Part shown: positions 49,476 to 59,404 of the stretch, in pieces
Layout of the letters: each line of letters begins with the position of its first letter
How positions within the stretch are numbered: the first letter of the stretch is position 1
Assembly (NCBI RefSeq): GCF_030369635.1
Contig: NZ_CP128474.1
Coordinates: 1,054,001 to 1,118,000, forward strand
DNA: 64,000 bases
Origin: Microbacterium arborescens
Lineage (GTDB): Bacteria; Actinomycetota; Actinomycetes; Actinomycetales; Microbacteriaceae
Direction: 5' to 3'
Notes under the pieces: model-generated
Database searches by the model: none
Told to the model about the DNA's origin: nothing
The model's input: only the letters and a program-made list of their open reading frames with translations
Position numbers and translations under genes: made by a program

Positions 49476-50582
49476 GTGTCGGGGATGAGCGAGATGCTGC
49501 GGCGCCGCCCGCTGTTCGCGCCGTCGCGCATCGACGGCATCGACCTCGCTCGCGACCTCGCCGTGATCGGGATGCTGGCAGCACACCTGCTCGCGATCCC
49601 CGACTTCGATTGGACGATCCCCTCCTCGTACGAGGGGATCGTCCACGGTCGCTCGTCCATCCTGTTCGCCACCCTCGCGGGCGTGTCGATCGGGCTCATC
49701 AGCGGCGGCCCGGTGCCGCTGCGCGGCCCACGACTCGAGACGACTCGTCTGCGCCTGCTCGTGCGGGCCGGGGCGATCTGGGTGATCGGCGTGCTGCTGC
49801 TGTTCCTCGCGGTGCCGGTGTACGTCATCCTCCCCGCCTACGCGCTGCTGTTCGTGATCGCCGCCGCGGTCCTGCCGCTGCGGGCGCGTACGCTGCTCAT
49901 CGCGGCCGGGGTCGTGGGGCTCGTCGCGCCGTTCCCGCAGGCGGCGATCGACGGCCTGGCGTTCTGGTCGACGCCCGCCGGGGTCGATCTATCGAACGCC
50001 CTCGGTTGGCACTACCCCTTCCTCACCTGGATGGCGTTCGTCCTGGCTGGTATGGGCGTGGCGCGCCTCGACCTGCGCTCGCGCGCGACCCCGTGGCTCG
50101 TCGCCCTCGCCGGGCTCGCCCTGACGGCGGTCGGGGCCGCTCTCGACATCGTCTGGGGGCGCTCGGAGGTCTTCGGTGAGACGCCGTGGACGGGCGAGGC
50201 CCATTCCTCCGGGCTGTTCGAGGTGATCGGATCCGGCGGCTTCGCGCTGCTCGTCATCGGCGTGTGCGTGCTCGTGTGCCGGACGCCGATCACCTGGGCC
50301 GCTCTGCCGCTGCGCGCGGTGGGCTCGATGCCCCTGACCGCGTACTCGGCGCAGATCGTGGTGTGGGCCCTCACCCGTCCCGCCGCCGAGCCCGGCGTGT
50401 TCGAACTCGACGCCTACCGGGCGCTCGACCCGTTCTGGCCGATGACCCTCGGCATCATCCTCGGATGCACCGTGTGGGCCCTCGTCGTCGGGCGTGGCCC
50501 GCTCGAAGCCGGCATCGACGCACTCGCGCGGCTGACCGTCCGCGGGCACTCGGCGGCGCCGGGCGCGGCGATGCCGCCCCGA

Positions 50583-50585
<3 letters not shown>
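49476..50585 (+). CDS. Heparan-alpha-glucosaminide N-acetyltransferase-like membrane protein
   Basis: 369-aa protein with about ten membrane helices. The start RIDGIDLARDLAVIGMLAAHLL, with SSILFATLAGVSIGLISGG next, is the DUF1624/DUF418 type found in membrane acyltransferases of the HGSNAT class. SMPLTAYSAQIVVWAL near the end also fits. The substrate is unknown. It lies between argF and argH, with its GTG 24 bp after argF; an ATG three codons on is possible. Confidence 0.75.
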
Positions 50586-52024
<1,439 letters not shown>

Positions 52025-52025
<1 letters not shown>

Positions 52026-52045
52026 TATCAGCCCAGAGCTGATAT
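52025..52045. promoter_or_regulatory. Inverted repeat ATATCAGC/GCTGATAT upstream of satD
   Basis: Eight-base arms with a 5-base spacer lie directly at the argH stop. A third CATCAGC follows at 52053-52059. It is AT-rich for this genome and lies some 60 bases before satD. Confidence 0.45.
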
Positions 52046-52064
52046 ATCGGGTTCATCAGCTCAA

Positions 52065-52089
52065 CACTTATATTCCAAGAATATAAGTG
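52065..52089. promoter_or_regulatory. AT-rich operator candidate in the satD promoter
   Basis: Perfect 11-base arms (CACTTATATTC and its complement) flank a 3-base centre and end one base before the -10 hexamer TAGCCT (52091-52096), covering the -35 region. SatD carries its own C-terminal helix-turn-helix and is the natural candidate repressor. Confidence 0.7.
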
Positions 52090-52103
52090 CTAGCCTGATC
52101 GCT

Positions 52104-52748
52104 ATGTCCATCGCCGTCATCGCAGACATCGTCGGATCGCGTCTGCTCGAAGACCGCAGTCGCACACAGGCGCGGATCGAGGCGGCCATGGCCGAGGTCG
52201 ACCATTCTCTACCCGTCGCCGTGGCGCCCATGCGCGCCACGTTCGCCGATGAGTTCCAGGCGGTCTTCGACGACCTCGACGACGCGCTGGCCTGGCTTCT
52301 GCTTCTCCAGCTCGCCCTGCCCGACGAGACGTCGCTGCGGTTCGGGCTCGGCGTCGGCGACGTCGGCTCGGTCGTCTCGGAGAGCTCGGACATCTCCGAC
52401 GGCCCGGGGTGGTGGCGTGCGCGCGCGGCGATCGAGCAGGTGCACGCGATGCAGGACCGCGCGGTTCCGCGCGCCCGCACCCGCATTGTCGGAGGGGAGG
52501 ACGAGGATGTCGCCATGGCCGACCGCATCCGCTTCGCCAACGCCTACCTGCTCTCACGCGACGAGATCGTCGGGGCGATGTCGGAGCGCGCTCGACGGCT
52601 GACCTACGGTCGCTGCCTCGGCCGCACGCAGGGTGCGCTCGCGAAGGAGGAGGGCATCACGCAATCGGCGGTCTCGCAGCTGCTCGCATCCTCGGGGGCC
52701 CCCGCGATCGTCGCCGGGTACGCAGCTCTGACGGAGCGTTCGTCATGA
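52104..52748 (+). CDS. SatD family protein
   Basis: 214 aa. The N-terminal MSIAVIADIVGSRLLEDR, the TFADEFQAVF segment and the C-terminal helix-turn-helix LAKEEGITQSAVSQLLASSG are those of SatD. The name comes from the Streptococcus acid-tolerance locus; the biochemical role is not known. TAGCCT lies 7 bases before the ATG, after a strong inverted repeat. Its stop overlaps the next gene (ATGA), forming the usual satD/membrane-protein pair. Confidence 0.82.
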   Translation: MSIAVIADIVGSRLLEDRSRTQARIEAAMAEVDHSLPVAVAPMRATFADEFQAVFDDLDDALAWLLLLQLALPDETSLRFGLGVGDVGSVVSESSDISDGPGWWRARAAIEQVHAMQDRAVPRARTRIVGGEDEDVAMADRIRFANAYLLSRDEIVGAMSERARRLTYGRCLGRTQGALAKEEGITQSAVSQLLASSGAPAIVAGYAALTERSS

Positions 52749-53440
52749 TCGGCGCGGGGCTCATGCTGCTGGCGGTCGGCGGGCTCGATCTCGCCCGCAA
52801 GAGGCTGTCGGGTGCGAGGCTTGGGATCGTCCTGGTCGTCCTCGGGGCAGCACTCCTGCCGCTCGCGGCATGGGCCGGGGCAGCAGCGTGGTGGTTCGCA
52901 GCGATCGCCGTCGCGGCCGGATGGGCAGCGGTCACCTCGACGCGCGAGCCCACCCGCTGGGGCCTGTGGCCCGCGGCGCTCCTGGCCGTCGTCGTGGCCG
53001 TGGCGGTCGCGCTCATCGGGGTGCGCGACGGCCAGGGCCCTCTCGAGCGGATCTGGCCGATCGACTCGCCCCTCGGCGTCGTGAGCCTCGACCTCGCCAT
53101 CGCGCTCGCGGGTGCGCTGGTGTTCCTCGTCGAATCGGGCAATGTCATCGTGCGTGCGTCGCTCCGCGGCGGGGTCGTGGCCGCCGAAGCGGCGAACGAG
53201 CTGAAGGGCGGGCGCATCATCGGCCCCCTTGAGCGCGTGCTCGTCTTCGCGCTCACCCTCACTGGAGCGTTCACGCTTCTCGCCGCCGTGCTCGCGGCGA
53301 AGGGCATCGTCCGCTTCCCCGAGATCTCGCGCGACCACGACGGGGGAGACCGCGCCGAGTACTTCCTCGTCGGAAGCCTGGTCAGCTGGGTCGTCGCGCT
53401 CGGTGCGGCTTTCCTCATCTGGTGGGGCACGGCCGCCTGA
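52745..53440 (+). CDS. Membrane protein paired with SatD
   Basis: 231 aa, about six membrane segments. The C-terminal half (GRIIGPLERVLVFALTLTGA, AAKGIVRFPEISRDH, AEYFLVGSLVSWVVALGAAF) matches the C-terminal region of the DUF3307-type membrane proteins that accompany SatD, while the N-terminal DUF3307 part is replaced by another hydrophobic region. No function is known. It is coupled to satD. Confidence 0.72.
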   Translation: MIGAGLMLLAVGGLDLARKRLSGARLGIVLVVLGAALLPLAAWAGAAAWWFAAIAVAAGWAAVTSTREPTRWGLWPAALLAVVVAVAVALIGVRDGQGPLERIWPIDSPLGVVSLDLAIALAGALVFLVESGNVIVRASLRGGVVAAEAANELKGGRIIGPLERVLVFALTLTGAFTLLAAVLAAKGIVRFPEISRDHDGGDRAEYFLVGSLVSWVVALGAAFLIWWGTAA

Positions 53441-53501
53441 GCGTCGTCCGGTGAGGCGCTCAGCACGCCGCCGGTCTTGTGGCTTCGGAGGACTGTTTCG
53501 T

Positions 53502-53581
53502 GTGCCGTCATCAAGCTCAGCCGCCGGGCTGGGGCCTCGACGTCGCCCGAGGCGCCCGCCAGCCTGATGACGGAACGGCGA
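53502..53581. repeat. 80-bp palindromic repeat, copy 1
   Basis: Identical to 53662-53741 at 79 of 80 positions (A at 53514, G at 53674), with a spacing of exactly 160 bp. The ends are inverted (CCGTCATCA-GCT with AGCCTGATGACGG), and the centre has CCTCG-N8-CGAGG. It lies in the 364-bp non-coding gap between the SatD partner and tyrS. Confidence 0.85.
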
Positions 53582-53661
53582 CGCCGCGCGCTGGGTCCCC
53601 ATGCGCGGCTGCGAGGGCACGTGGTCGGTCTGTATGACGTTTCCTCGGCGTGCTGATTCCC

Positions 53662-53741
53662 GTGCCGTCATCAGGCTCAGCCGCCGGGCTGGGGCCTCGA
53701 CGTCGCCCGAGGCGCCCGCCAGCCTGATGACGGAACGGCGA
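53662..53741. repeat. 80-bp palindromic repeat, copy 2
   Basis: Second copy. Here the terminal inverted repeats CCGTCATCAGGCT and AGCCTGATGACGG are a perfect 13-base pair. The 80 bp between the copies share little with each other's flanks. It ends 50 bp before the tyrS -10. Confidence 0.85.
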
Positions 53742-53791
53742 AGGCTGGGGCCGGACCGCCGGTCGGGCCGTGTCGGCGGGTGCGCCGCTGA

Positions 53792-53797
53792 TAGCCT
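53792..53797 (+). promoter_or_regulatory. Candidate -10 (TAGCCT) of leaderless tyrS
   Basis: TAGCCT lies 7 bases before the GTG at 53805. It fixes the tyrS start, as the frame stays open upstream through the palindromic repeats without coding signs. Confidence 0.5.
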
Positions 53798-53804
53798 GAA
53801 GCGC

Positions 53805-55109
53805 GTGTCTGATGAAGCCCTGACGACCGCCCCCGTGGCGCTCGATCCCGCGTTCGAGAACGTGTGGGACGAGCTGGTGTGGCGCGGTCTCGTGCATGTG
53901 TCCACCGACCAGGAAGCGCTGCGAGAGGCGCTCGGCGGAGACCCCATCACGTATTACTGCGGCTTCGACCCGACGGCGGCATCCCTGCACCTCGGTCACC
54001 TCGTGCAGCTGCTGACCCTTCGCCGCCTGCAGCTGGCCGGTCACAAGCCCCTCGGTCTCGTCGGCGGCTCGACCGGCCTCATCGGCGACCCCCGTCCGAC
54101 CGCCGAGCGCACGCTCAACTCGCGTGAGACCGTCGCCGAGTGGGTCGACCGCCTGCGCGGTCAGATCGAGAAGTACCTCAGCTTCGAGGGCGAGAACGCC
54201 GCCCGCATGGTGAATAACCTCGACTGGACGGCGCCGATGTCGGCGATCGACTTCCTGCGCGAGATCGGCAAGCACTACCGCGTCGGCACGATGCTGAAGA
54301 AGGATGCCGTAGCCGCGCGCCTGAACTCCGATGCCGGCATCAGTTACACCGAGTTCAGCTACCAGATCCTGCAGGGGCTCGACTTCCTCGAGCTCTACCG
54401 CCAGTACGGCTGCACGCTGCAGACGGGCGGATCGGACCAGTGGGGCAACCTCACGAGCGGCACCGACCTGATCCATCGCGTCGAGGGCACCTCGGTGCAC
54501 GCGTTCGGCACGCCGCTGATCACCAACAGCGACGGCACGAAGTTCGGCAAGAGCGAGGGCAACGCGATCTGGATCGACGCGGAGCTCACGAGCCCGTACG
54601 CGTTCTACCAGTTCTGGCTCTCGACCGCGGATGCCGACGTCGTCGAGCGCCTGAAGGTGTTCACGTTCCTCAGCAGCGCCGAGATCGCCGAGTACGAGCG
54701 TCTCGTCGCCGACGAGCCGTTCCGCCGCGCGGCGCAGAAGCGTCTGGCGTTCGAGGTCACCGCGACGGTGCACGGCGTGGATGCGACGGCGAAGGTCATC
54801 GCGGCATCCGACGCCTTGTTCGGCCAGGGCGACCTGACCGCTCTCGACGCCGCCACGCTGCGCTCGGCTCTGCAGGAGCTGCCCAACGCCACCGCGTCGG
54901 CGGGCGCCTCGGTCGTGCAGCTGCTCGTCGACACCGGGCTCGTCGGCAGCCTGTCGGAAGCCCGCCGGGCGATCGCGCAGGGCGGCGTCTCGATCAACGG
55001 TGCGAAGGTCGACGACGAGTCGGCTGTCGTGGTCGGAGACCTGCCGGGTGGCGTGGCCGTGCTGCGGCGAGGCAAGAAGACGCTCGCGGGCGTCTTCATC
55101 GACGACTGA
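53805..55109 (+). CDS. tyrS: Tyrosine-tRNA ligase
   Basis: 434 aa, the bacterial norm. The class I HIGH motif is HLGH in DPTAASLHLGHLVQLL; the KMSKS motif is KFGKS in SDGTKFGKSEGNAIWID. The Tyr pocket has YCGFDPTA and YQILQGLDFLELY. The S4 domain closes the protein (ARRAIAQGGVSINGAKV). The GTG start agrees with family length. Confidence 0.96.
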   Translation: MSDEALTTAPVALDPAFENVWDELVWRGLVHVSTDQEALREALGGDPITYYCGFDPTAASLHLGHLVQLLTLRRLQLAGHKPLGLVGGSTGLIGDPRPTAERTLNSRETVAEWVDRLRGQIEKYLSFEGENAARMVNNLDWTAPMSAIDFLREIGKHYRVGTMLKKDAVAARLNSDAGISYTEFSYQILQGLDFLELYRQYGCTLQTGGSDQWGNLTSGTDLIHRVEGTSVHAFGTPLITNSDGTKFGKSEGNAIWIDAELTSPYAFYQFWLSTADADVVERLKVFTFLSSAEIAEYERLVADEPFRRAAQKRLAFEVTATVHGVDATAKVIAASDALFGQGDLTALDAATLRSALQELPNATASAGASVVQLLVDTGLVGSLSEARRAIAQGGVSINGAKVDDESAVVVGDLPGGVAVLRRGKKTLAGVFIDD

Positions 55110-55118
55110 CCCGAGCGG

Positions 55119-55913
55119 ATGCCGTTCACCCCGAGCCACGCCGTCGTCGCGCTGGCAGTCGTCCGCACACCGCTCGTGCCGGCGGCCGTGGCTGTCGGGG
55201 CGATGGCGCCCGATTTGCCGTTGTTCGCCCGCGGGATCGGCATCAGCTACGCGCAGACGCATGCGTATCCGTGGCTGACGGTGGTGATCGCGGGTGTGCT
55301 GCTGCTCGCGTGGTGGCTGCTGCTGCGGCCCGCGGTGTGTGAGCTCGCACCCGACTGGCTTGCGGGAAGGCTGCCATCGGCGTGGGACGCCACGGGCGGC
55401 GACGCGCTGCGAACCGTGCGGCCCGCATCGGGGCGGACCCGGTCGGTCGCGGTCAACGTTCTGCTGGTCGTGGTGTCGCTGGCGCTGGGCGTGCTGAGTC
55501 ACATCGCCTGGGATGCCTTCACCCACGAGGGGCGCTGGGGCGTGGAGCTCATCCCCGCGCTGGCCGAGCGCTGGGGACCGTTCCACGGCTACCGGTGGTT
55601 GCAGTACGCATCGAGCGCGCTGGGCCTGCTCGGGCTCGCGGCGGCGGGCGCGTTCTGGCTGCGGAAGCGGTCGCTGTCTTCGGTGCGCCGGGTGCTGCCC
55701 GGTGCGGTGCGAGTCGTCTGGTGGGCATCGCTACCGTTCGTGCTCGTCGTCGCGTGGCTGATGGGTCTCGCCGCCTATGGCCCGCTGACCGCGGAGTGGA
55801 CCGCGCAGCACCTCGCATACCGAGTGCTGCCGCCCGCGTGTGCGATCTGGGGAGTGGCGACGCTCGTGCTGTGCGTCGTCGTGCAGGTGGTGCGGCGACG
55901 TGTCGTGCGGTGA
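55119..55913 (+). CDS. DUF4184 family membrane protein
   Basis: 264 aa with about six membrane helices. MPFTPSHAVVALAVVRTP and AVGAMAPDLPLF at the N-terminus and HIAWDAFTHEGRWGVELIP in the middle (with His/Asp residues in membrane-near positions) are typical of DUF4184, possibly a metal-dependent hydrolase-like fold. Function unknown. It starts 9 bp after tyrS and is likely co-transcribed. Confidence 0.82.
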   Translation: MPFTPSHAVVALAVVRTPLVPAAVAVGAMAPDLPLFARGIGISYAQTHAYPWLTVVIAGVLLLAWWLLLRPAVCELAPDWLAGRLPSAWDATGGDALRTVRPASGRTRSVAVNVLLVVVSLALGVLSHIAWDAFTHEGRWGVELIPALAERWGPFHGYRWLQYASSALGLLGLAAAGAFWLRKRSLSSVRRVLPGAVRVVWWASLPFVLVVAWLMGLAAYGPLTAEWTAQHLAYRVLPPACAIWGVATLVLCVVVQVVRRRVVR

Positions 55914-55968
55914 GTATCGCGGGGCTTCGGTCTTCGGCGACCCGTGGTCGCGTACTCGAGGTGAAGGT

Positions 55969-56337
55969 TCAGTCGACTCCGCGTAGCCGGTCGATCTTCC
56001 GGCGTTCGCGTTTCGTCGGTCGGCCGGCGCCGCGATCACGGACGGCGAGCATCGCCATCGGCTCGCGCGGGGGAGTGCGGTCTTCCAGGGCGGTCGCCGC
56101 GACGGGCGCGCCGACGCGCTTGGTGAGCGTCTGTCTGACGACGAGGATGCGGTCGAAGCCCGCGATCCGCACCCGCAGCTCATCGCCGGGCTTCACCGAC
56201 TGCGACGCCTTGACTCTCTCGCCGTTGATCCGGACGTGACCGGCGCGGCAGGCGGTGGTCGCCGCTGACCGGGTCTTGTAGATGCGGACCGCCCACAGCC
56301 ACGAGTCCACACGGACGGGCGCATCGGATGCGGTCAT
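55969..56337 (-). CDS. S4-domain RNA-binding protein (Hsp15/HslR-like)
   Basis: 122 aa. The S4 domain spans about residues 8-70: VRVDSWLWAVRIYKTRSAAT, then CRAGHVRINGERVKASQSVKPGDEL. The C-terminal part is basic (GRPTKRERRKIDRLRG), as in Hsp15, which binds 50S subunits carrying nascent chains after heat shock. The ATG is set by length; a weak -10-like GAGAAT lies 7 bases upstream. Confidence 0.85.
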   Translation of the reverse strand: MTASDAPVRVDSWLWAVRIYKTRSAATTACRAGHVRINGERVKASQSVKPGDELRVRIAGFDRILVVRQTLTKRVGAPVAATALEDRTPPREPMAMLAVRDRGAGRPTKRERRKIDRLRGVD

Positions 56338-56359
56338 GCGTTCCATTCTCGCCGAAGCG

Positions 56360-56977
56360 TCACGGGTGCTCGCCGGCATCGGTCTTGTTCGCATCGGCGA
56401 GGTCGAGCGAGACGACGGCGACATGCGGCTTCGGGCGGGCGACCTCGCGGAACCCCGCGCTGAGGAACGTGGAGAGAGCACCGTGGTACAGCTCGTTCGA
56501 GGTGACCTTGCGCCCCGCATCCGGGTCGACGGGGTACGCCTCGACCACCCGTGCGCCGTTCTCGCGGGCGAAGGCGATCGCGGCGTCGAGGAGTGCCGCG
56601 TTGAGGCCCGAGCCGCGATGCTCCTTCCGCACCGCGAAGCAGCTCACGGCCCAGACATCCGCGTCGTCCCAGGGCTCCTCGGTCGCGCCTGCGTAGGCGC
56701 GTGTCTTGCTCAACCGAATCTGGCGTGTACGCGGACCGACACGGACCCAGCCGGCGGCGTCGCCGTCGACGTAAGCGATGAGGCCGGGGGAGGGCGCGGC
56801 ATCCACTTCGCTGCGGAAGGCTGCGGCGCGGCCGTCGATATCGGTGCGCTGGAAGTCGGCATTTGTCATCGTCCACCACTGGCACTGACACTCGTGTCCG
56901 TCGCCGCCGCCGCTCATCGCGTGCTGGGCATCGCTGAAGCTGCCGGGCGTCACCGGCACGATCGTCGTCTCGCTCAT
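56360..56977 (-). CDS. GNAT family N-acetyltransferase
   Basis: 205 aa. The acetyl-CoA motif is SCFAVRKEHRGSGLNAALLDAAIAFARENGA. The N-terminus has HECQCQWWTMTNADFQ, and the C-terminus ALSTFLSAGFREVARPKPHVAVV. This group of cysteine-containing GNATs has no firm substrate. The start at 56977 is chosen because TACCGT (minus strand, 56984-56989) lies 6 bases upstream. Confidence 0.83.
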   Translation of the reverse strand: MSETTIVPVTPGSFSDAQHAMSGGGDGHECQCQWWTMTNADFQRTDIDGRAAAFRSEVDAAPSPGLIAYVDGDAAGWVRVGPRTRQIRLSKTRAYAGATEEPWDDADVWAVSCFAVRKEHRGSGLNAALLDAAIAFARENGARVVEAYPVDPDAGRKVTSNELYHGALSTFLSAGFREVARPKPHVAVVSLDLADANKTDAGEHP

Positions 56978-57119
56978 GGCCAGACGGTACTGCCCGCCCC
57001 GGACACCGGGCAACGATCGGTCGTCGCAGATGCAAGCGCAACGCGCCCGGGTGCGCCGGTTCGCGAGCGGGCTCGGGACCCGTTAGGATAGGGGAGTTGT
57101 CCGCGTGCGGACAGCGGAC

Positions 57120-57193
<74 letters not shown>

Positions 57194-57199
57194 CGGTCT

Positions 57200-57235
57200 G
57201 AAGCCCTGATGAGAAGTGATTTTCATCAGGGCTTC
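57200..57235 (+). terminator. Hairpin directly after tRNA-Pro
   Basis: A perfect 13-bp stem (GAAGCCCTGATGA, 57200-57212, with its complement at 57223-57235) has a 10-nt loop. It probably terminates the tRNA transcript from one side and the int transcript from the other. Confidence 0.75.
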
Positions 57236-57259
57236 GTCATGTCTGGCGACGGGTTTTCG

Positions 57260-57368
57260 TTTGGTCCCCCCTCTGGTCCCCTCGCCAAGGCATCGGCGCC
57301 AGCCCGCGGACGGCCGAGGGCGTAGCTGGCTCTCTGGAAGTCGTCGCCTGTGGATAAGGGGACCAGAG
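57260..57368. promoter_or_regulatory. Candidate integrase arm-binding sites
   Basis: TGGTCCC occurs at 57262-57268 and 57274-57280 and inverted at 57359-57365. The last two are part of an 11-base inverted repeat (CTCTGGTCCCC at 57271-57281 with its complement at 57358-57368). They lie between the attachment region and int, where tyrosine integrases have arm-type sites. Confidence 0.45.
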
Positions 57369-57395
57369 CATCTGATCGTGGCTTCTGGCTACCCG

Positions 57396-58622
57396 TCACA
57401 GCGACCTCGACGCCTCGCGCCGGCTCGGTCTGCTTGCCTTGGAGGATCGGGCAAGGAAGGGGTTGGCCTGCTCCGCGGCGGAGGCTAGGTGGCGGTCGTC
57501 GGGGTGCAGGTATCCGCGGGTGGTCTCGACGGAGGCGTGGACGAGGATGCCCTGGAGGATGTGGAGCGGGATGCCTGCGTCGGCCATCCACGTCGCGCCG
57601 GTGTGCCGGAGGCCGTGTCGGGTGAGGTCGGGCAGGCCGAGATCGCTGACGATCTGGTCCCAGTTCGTCGCCTCCCGCACGGTCGCGGTCGTGAGAGCGC
57701 CGCCCTTCGGGCCGACCAGCAGCCGGTCATCGGGCTCCTTTCCCTCCGCGAGCCGCTCAAGAACCGGTCGGAGTGGGTCGAGGATCGGCACGCGGCGTTC
57801 GCTCCGGCCTTTGGTCTGTTTCGTGATGAGCCCGCCTTTGCCGGGGTAGGTCTGCCGGGCGATCACCACGATGCTCTTGTCGAACCGGACGTCACCGGCT
57901 TGGAGGCCCGAGACCTCGGATGAACGCGCCGCGAGGAGGGCGGCGAGCATGACGAAGTCGGAGTACGACTGGTGAATCTTCCCGCAAGCTTCAGCGAGCT
58001 TCGTCAGCGTTCCGATGTCGGGGATCGCATGCGCGCGCGGGGAAGCACCCTCCGCAGGCTGGAGACGGAAGGCATTGCGGTTCAGGCTGCGCTTAGCGCG
58101 GTTCTTCGCGGGGTTGATCGGGATGAGCCCGTCGCGTACTGCTTCGTCGAGGACTCGCACGAGTGGGGCGATGGAGTTCTTAATCGTCGAGGCCCCGTGC
58201 CGTTTCTCCCAGGCATCGATGGTGCGGTCGATGATCCCGGCGGTGATCTGCGTGACGGGCAAGTGCCCGAGAGCAGGCAGCACGCGGAGCTTGAGCCCGT
58301 ACCCGTAGGTCTCCCCGGTTGAGGTCGGGTCGAGGCCGCGCGCCCGTCGGTCGCCGATCCTGGTGACGAACTCGGTGAGCGTCATGGACACGTCCATGCC
58401 CTAGGCCGATGACCGCCGCAGCGAGTCGAGGAACTCGTGCGCCGCAGCCTCATCGGCGACGATCTCGGAGCGGATGATGCGGCGTTTGCTGATCGGGTCC
58501 GTCCAGCGGGCACGGGCGCGGATGCCGTAGGAACGACGCTCCAGATCGGTGGAAATCTTCACGCCGACCGGAGGCACCGGTTTCGGCTGTGCTTGCGGGA
58601 GTGGCTCAGCCTTCCGGGGCAT
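57396..58622 (-). pseudogene. int: Tyrosine recombinase (integrase), interrupted by in-frame TAG
   Basis: Read as one frame this is 408 codons, the usual size of actinobacterial tRNA-site integrases. Residues 1-73 are the arm-binding domain (KISTDLERRSYGIRARARW). Codon 74 is TAG (58401-58403). The frame then goes on, GMDVSMTLTEFVTRIGDRRARGLD, through the core-binding domain into the catalytic domain with AARSSEVSGL, HGLRHTGATWMADAG and TRGYLHP (nucleophile Tyr). An ATG two codons after the stop could allow re-initiation of a 333-residue catalytic part. It overlaps xis by 17 bp. Confidence 0.85.
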
Positions 58623-58821
58623 CGCCGTGCTCCAGGCCTGCCAGCCAGGCGTCGACCGCCTCGACGCGGTATCGGGCGATCCCGCCCAGCCGCAGGAACG
58701 GCGGCCCCTGACCGGCGGAACGCCACCTCGACAAAGTCGACTCGGACACCTTGAGTTAGGCGGCGATCTCGCGACTGTCCATGAGAGGCGAGACCACGAT
58801 CGTGCCGCCGGTATCACTCAC
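58606..58821 (-). pseudogene. xis: Excisionase/MerR-like DNA-binding protein, interrupted by in-frame TAA
   Basis: A 71-residue helix-turn-helix protein if read through. Codons 1-21 give VSDTGGTIVVSPLMDSREIAA; codon 22 is TAA (58756-58758) where the family normally has Tyr; then LKVSESTLSRWRSAGQGPPF and LRLGGIARYRVEAVDAWLAG complete the fold. The GTG start overlaps the stop of the gene upstream (GTGA) and has GGAGAAG before it. This excisionase type usually directs int. Confidence 0.8.
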
Positions 58822-59389
58822 GCGACTTCTCCGGTGTTCGGGTCGAGCCCGGCATAGAACTCGTCCTCGGCCTGGCGGCGCGCGGCGACATCGTCGAGGA
58901 CGAACTGCACGAAGTCCTGATCGCGGTGAGCGATGATTGTGTCCTCGACTGGGCCTGCCGGGTCCTCCCCGGGCCATGTGATTTGCCGGGTGGGGCGGTC
59001 TCGGTCGAGACGGGTTCCGGAAGCTGCGACCCAGTCACGGAGCCGCTGACGGGCGTCGGCGAAGTCGCGATGCCAGCCCAGTGGAGCGGAGCCGTTCTGC
59101 TCCGGGTCGTAGGCGGACAGCCAATGCAGGTGCAGCGCGCTCAGCTCCCACAGCAGCTCCGGATGACGGTGCCAGAACGGCGGAACCACCGAAGCAGGCA
59201 GCCCGTAGGTGCGGCGCAGCCAATCGTCCCAGCGGTTCAGCTCCAGCCACTCGGCCTCCGCTTCCTCGCTGGTCAGGAGGTTCCAGTGATCGGGTGCGGA
59301 GGCTCCGGGATCAGCGGCCCGTCGAACTCCTCGGACTCCTCGTCCAGGTCCGGCTCGTCGGTCTCGGCGGCGGTGTCATTCTCGTTCAT
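58818..59389 (-). pseudogene. DUF4913-like mobile-element protein, frameshifted
   Basis: The first 33 codons (MNENDTAAETDEPDLDEESE, acidic, ending PEPPHP) are followed by a -1 shift at about 59292-59294. After it the frame reads DHWNLLTSEEAEAEWLELNR, WDDWLRRTYGLPASVVPPFW and on for about 150 residues with WHRHPELLWELSALHLHWLS and GWHRDFADARQRLRDWV, ending GLDPNTGEVA. The Trp/His pattern resembles DUF4913 proteins of actinobacterial plasmids and ICEs. One C appears lost from a CCCC run, so a sequencing error is possible. Confidence 0.65.
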
Positions 59390-59404
59390 CGCTGTCACCG
59401 CCGG

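Noticed and set aside
53601..53804. Upstream extension of the tyrS frame
   Set aside because: The frame is open, but it runs through the palindromic repeat. Family length, the TAGCCT hexamer and the GTG at 53805 all support the shorter start.
53517..55586. Long minus-strand open frame across tyrS and the palindromic repeats
   Set aside because: It is antisense to TyrS, and its end translates the 80-bp repeat; no family resemblance is seen.
57226..57591. Minus-strand frame between int and tRNA-Pro
   Set aside because: It overlaps the int C-terminus in another frame and the attachment region; composition is Arg/Pro-rich with no domain.
58397..58403. Stop-codon recoding as an explanation for the int TAG and xis TAA
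   Set aside because: Two different stop codons in adjacent genes, with two frameshifts beside them, fit simple decay better than recoding; no stimulatory structure was evident.
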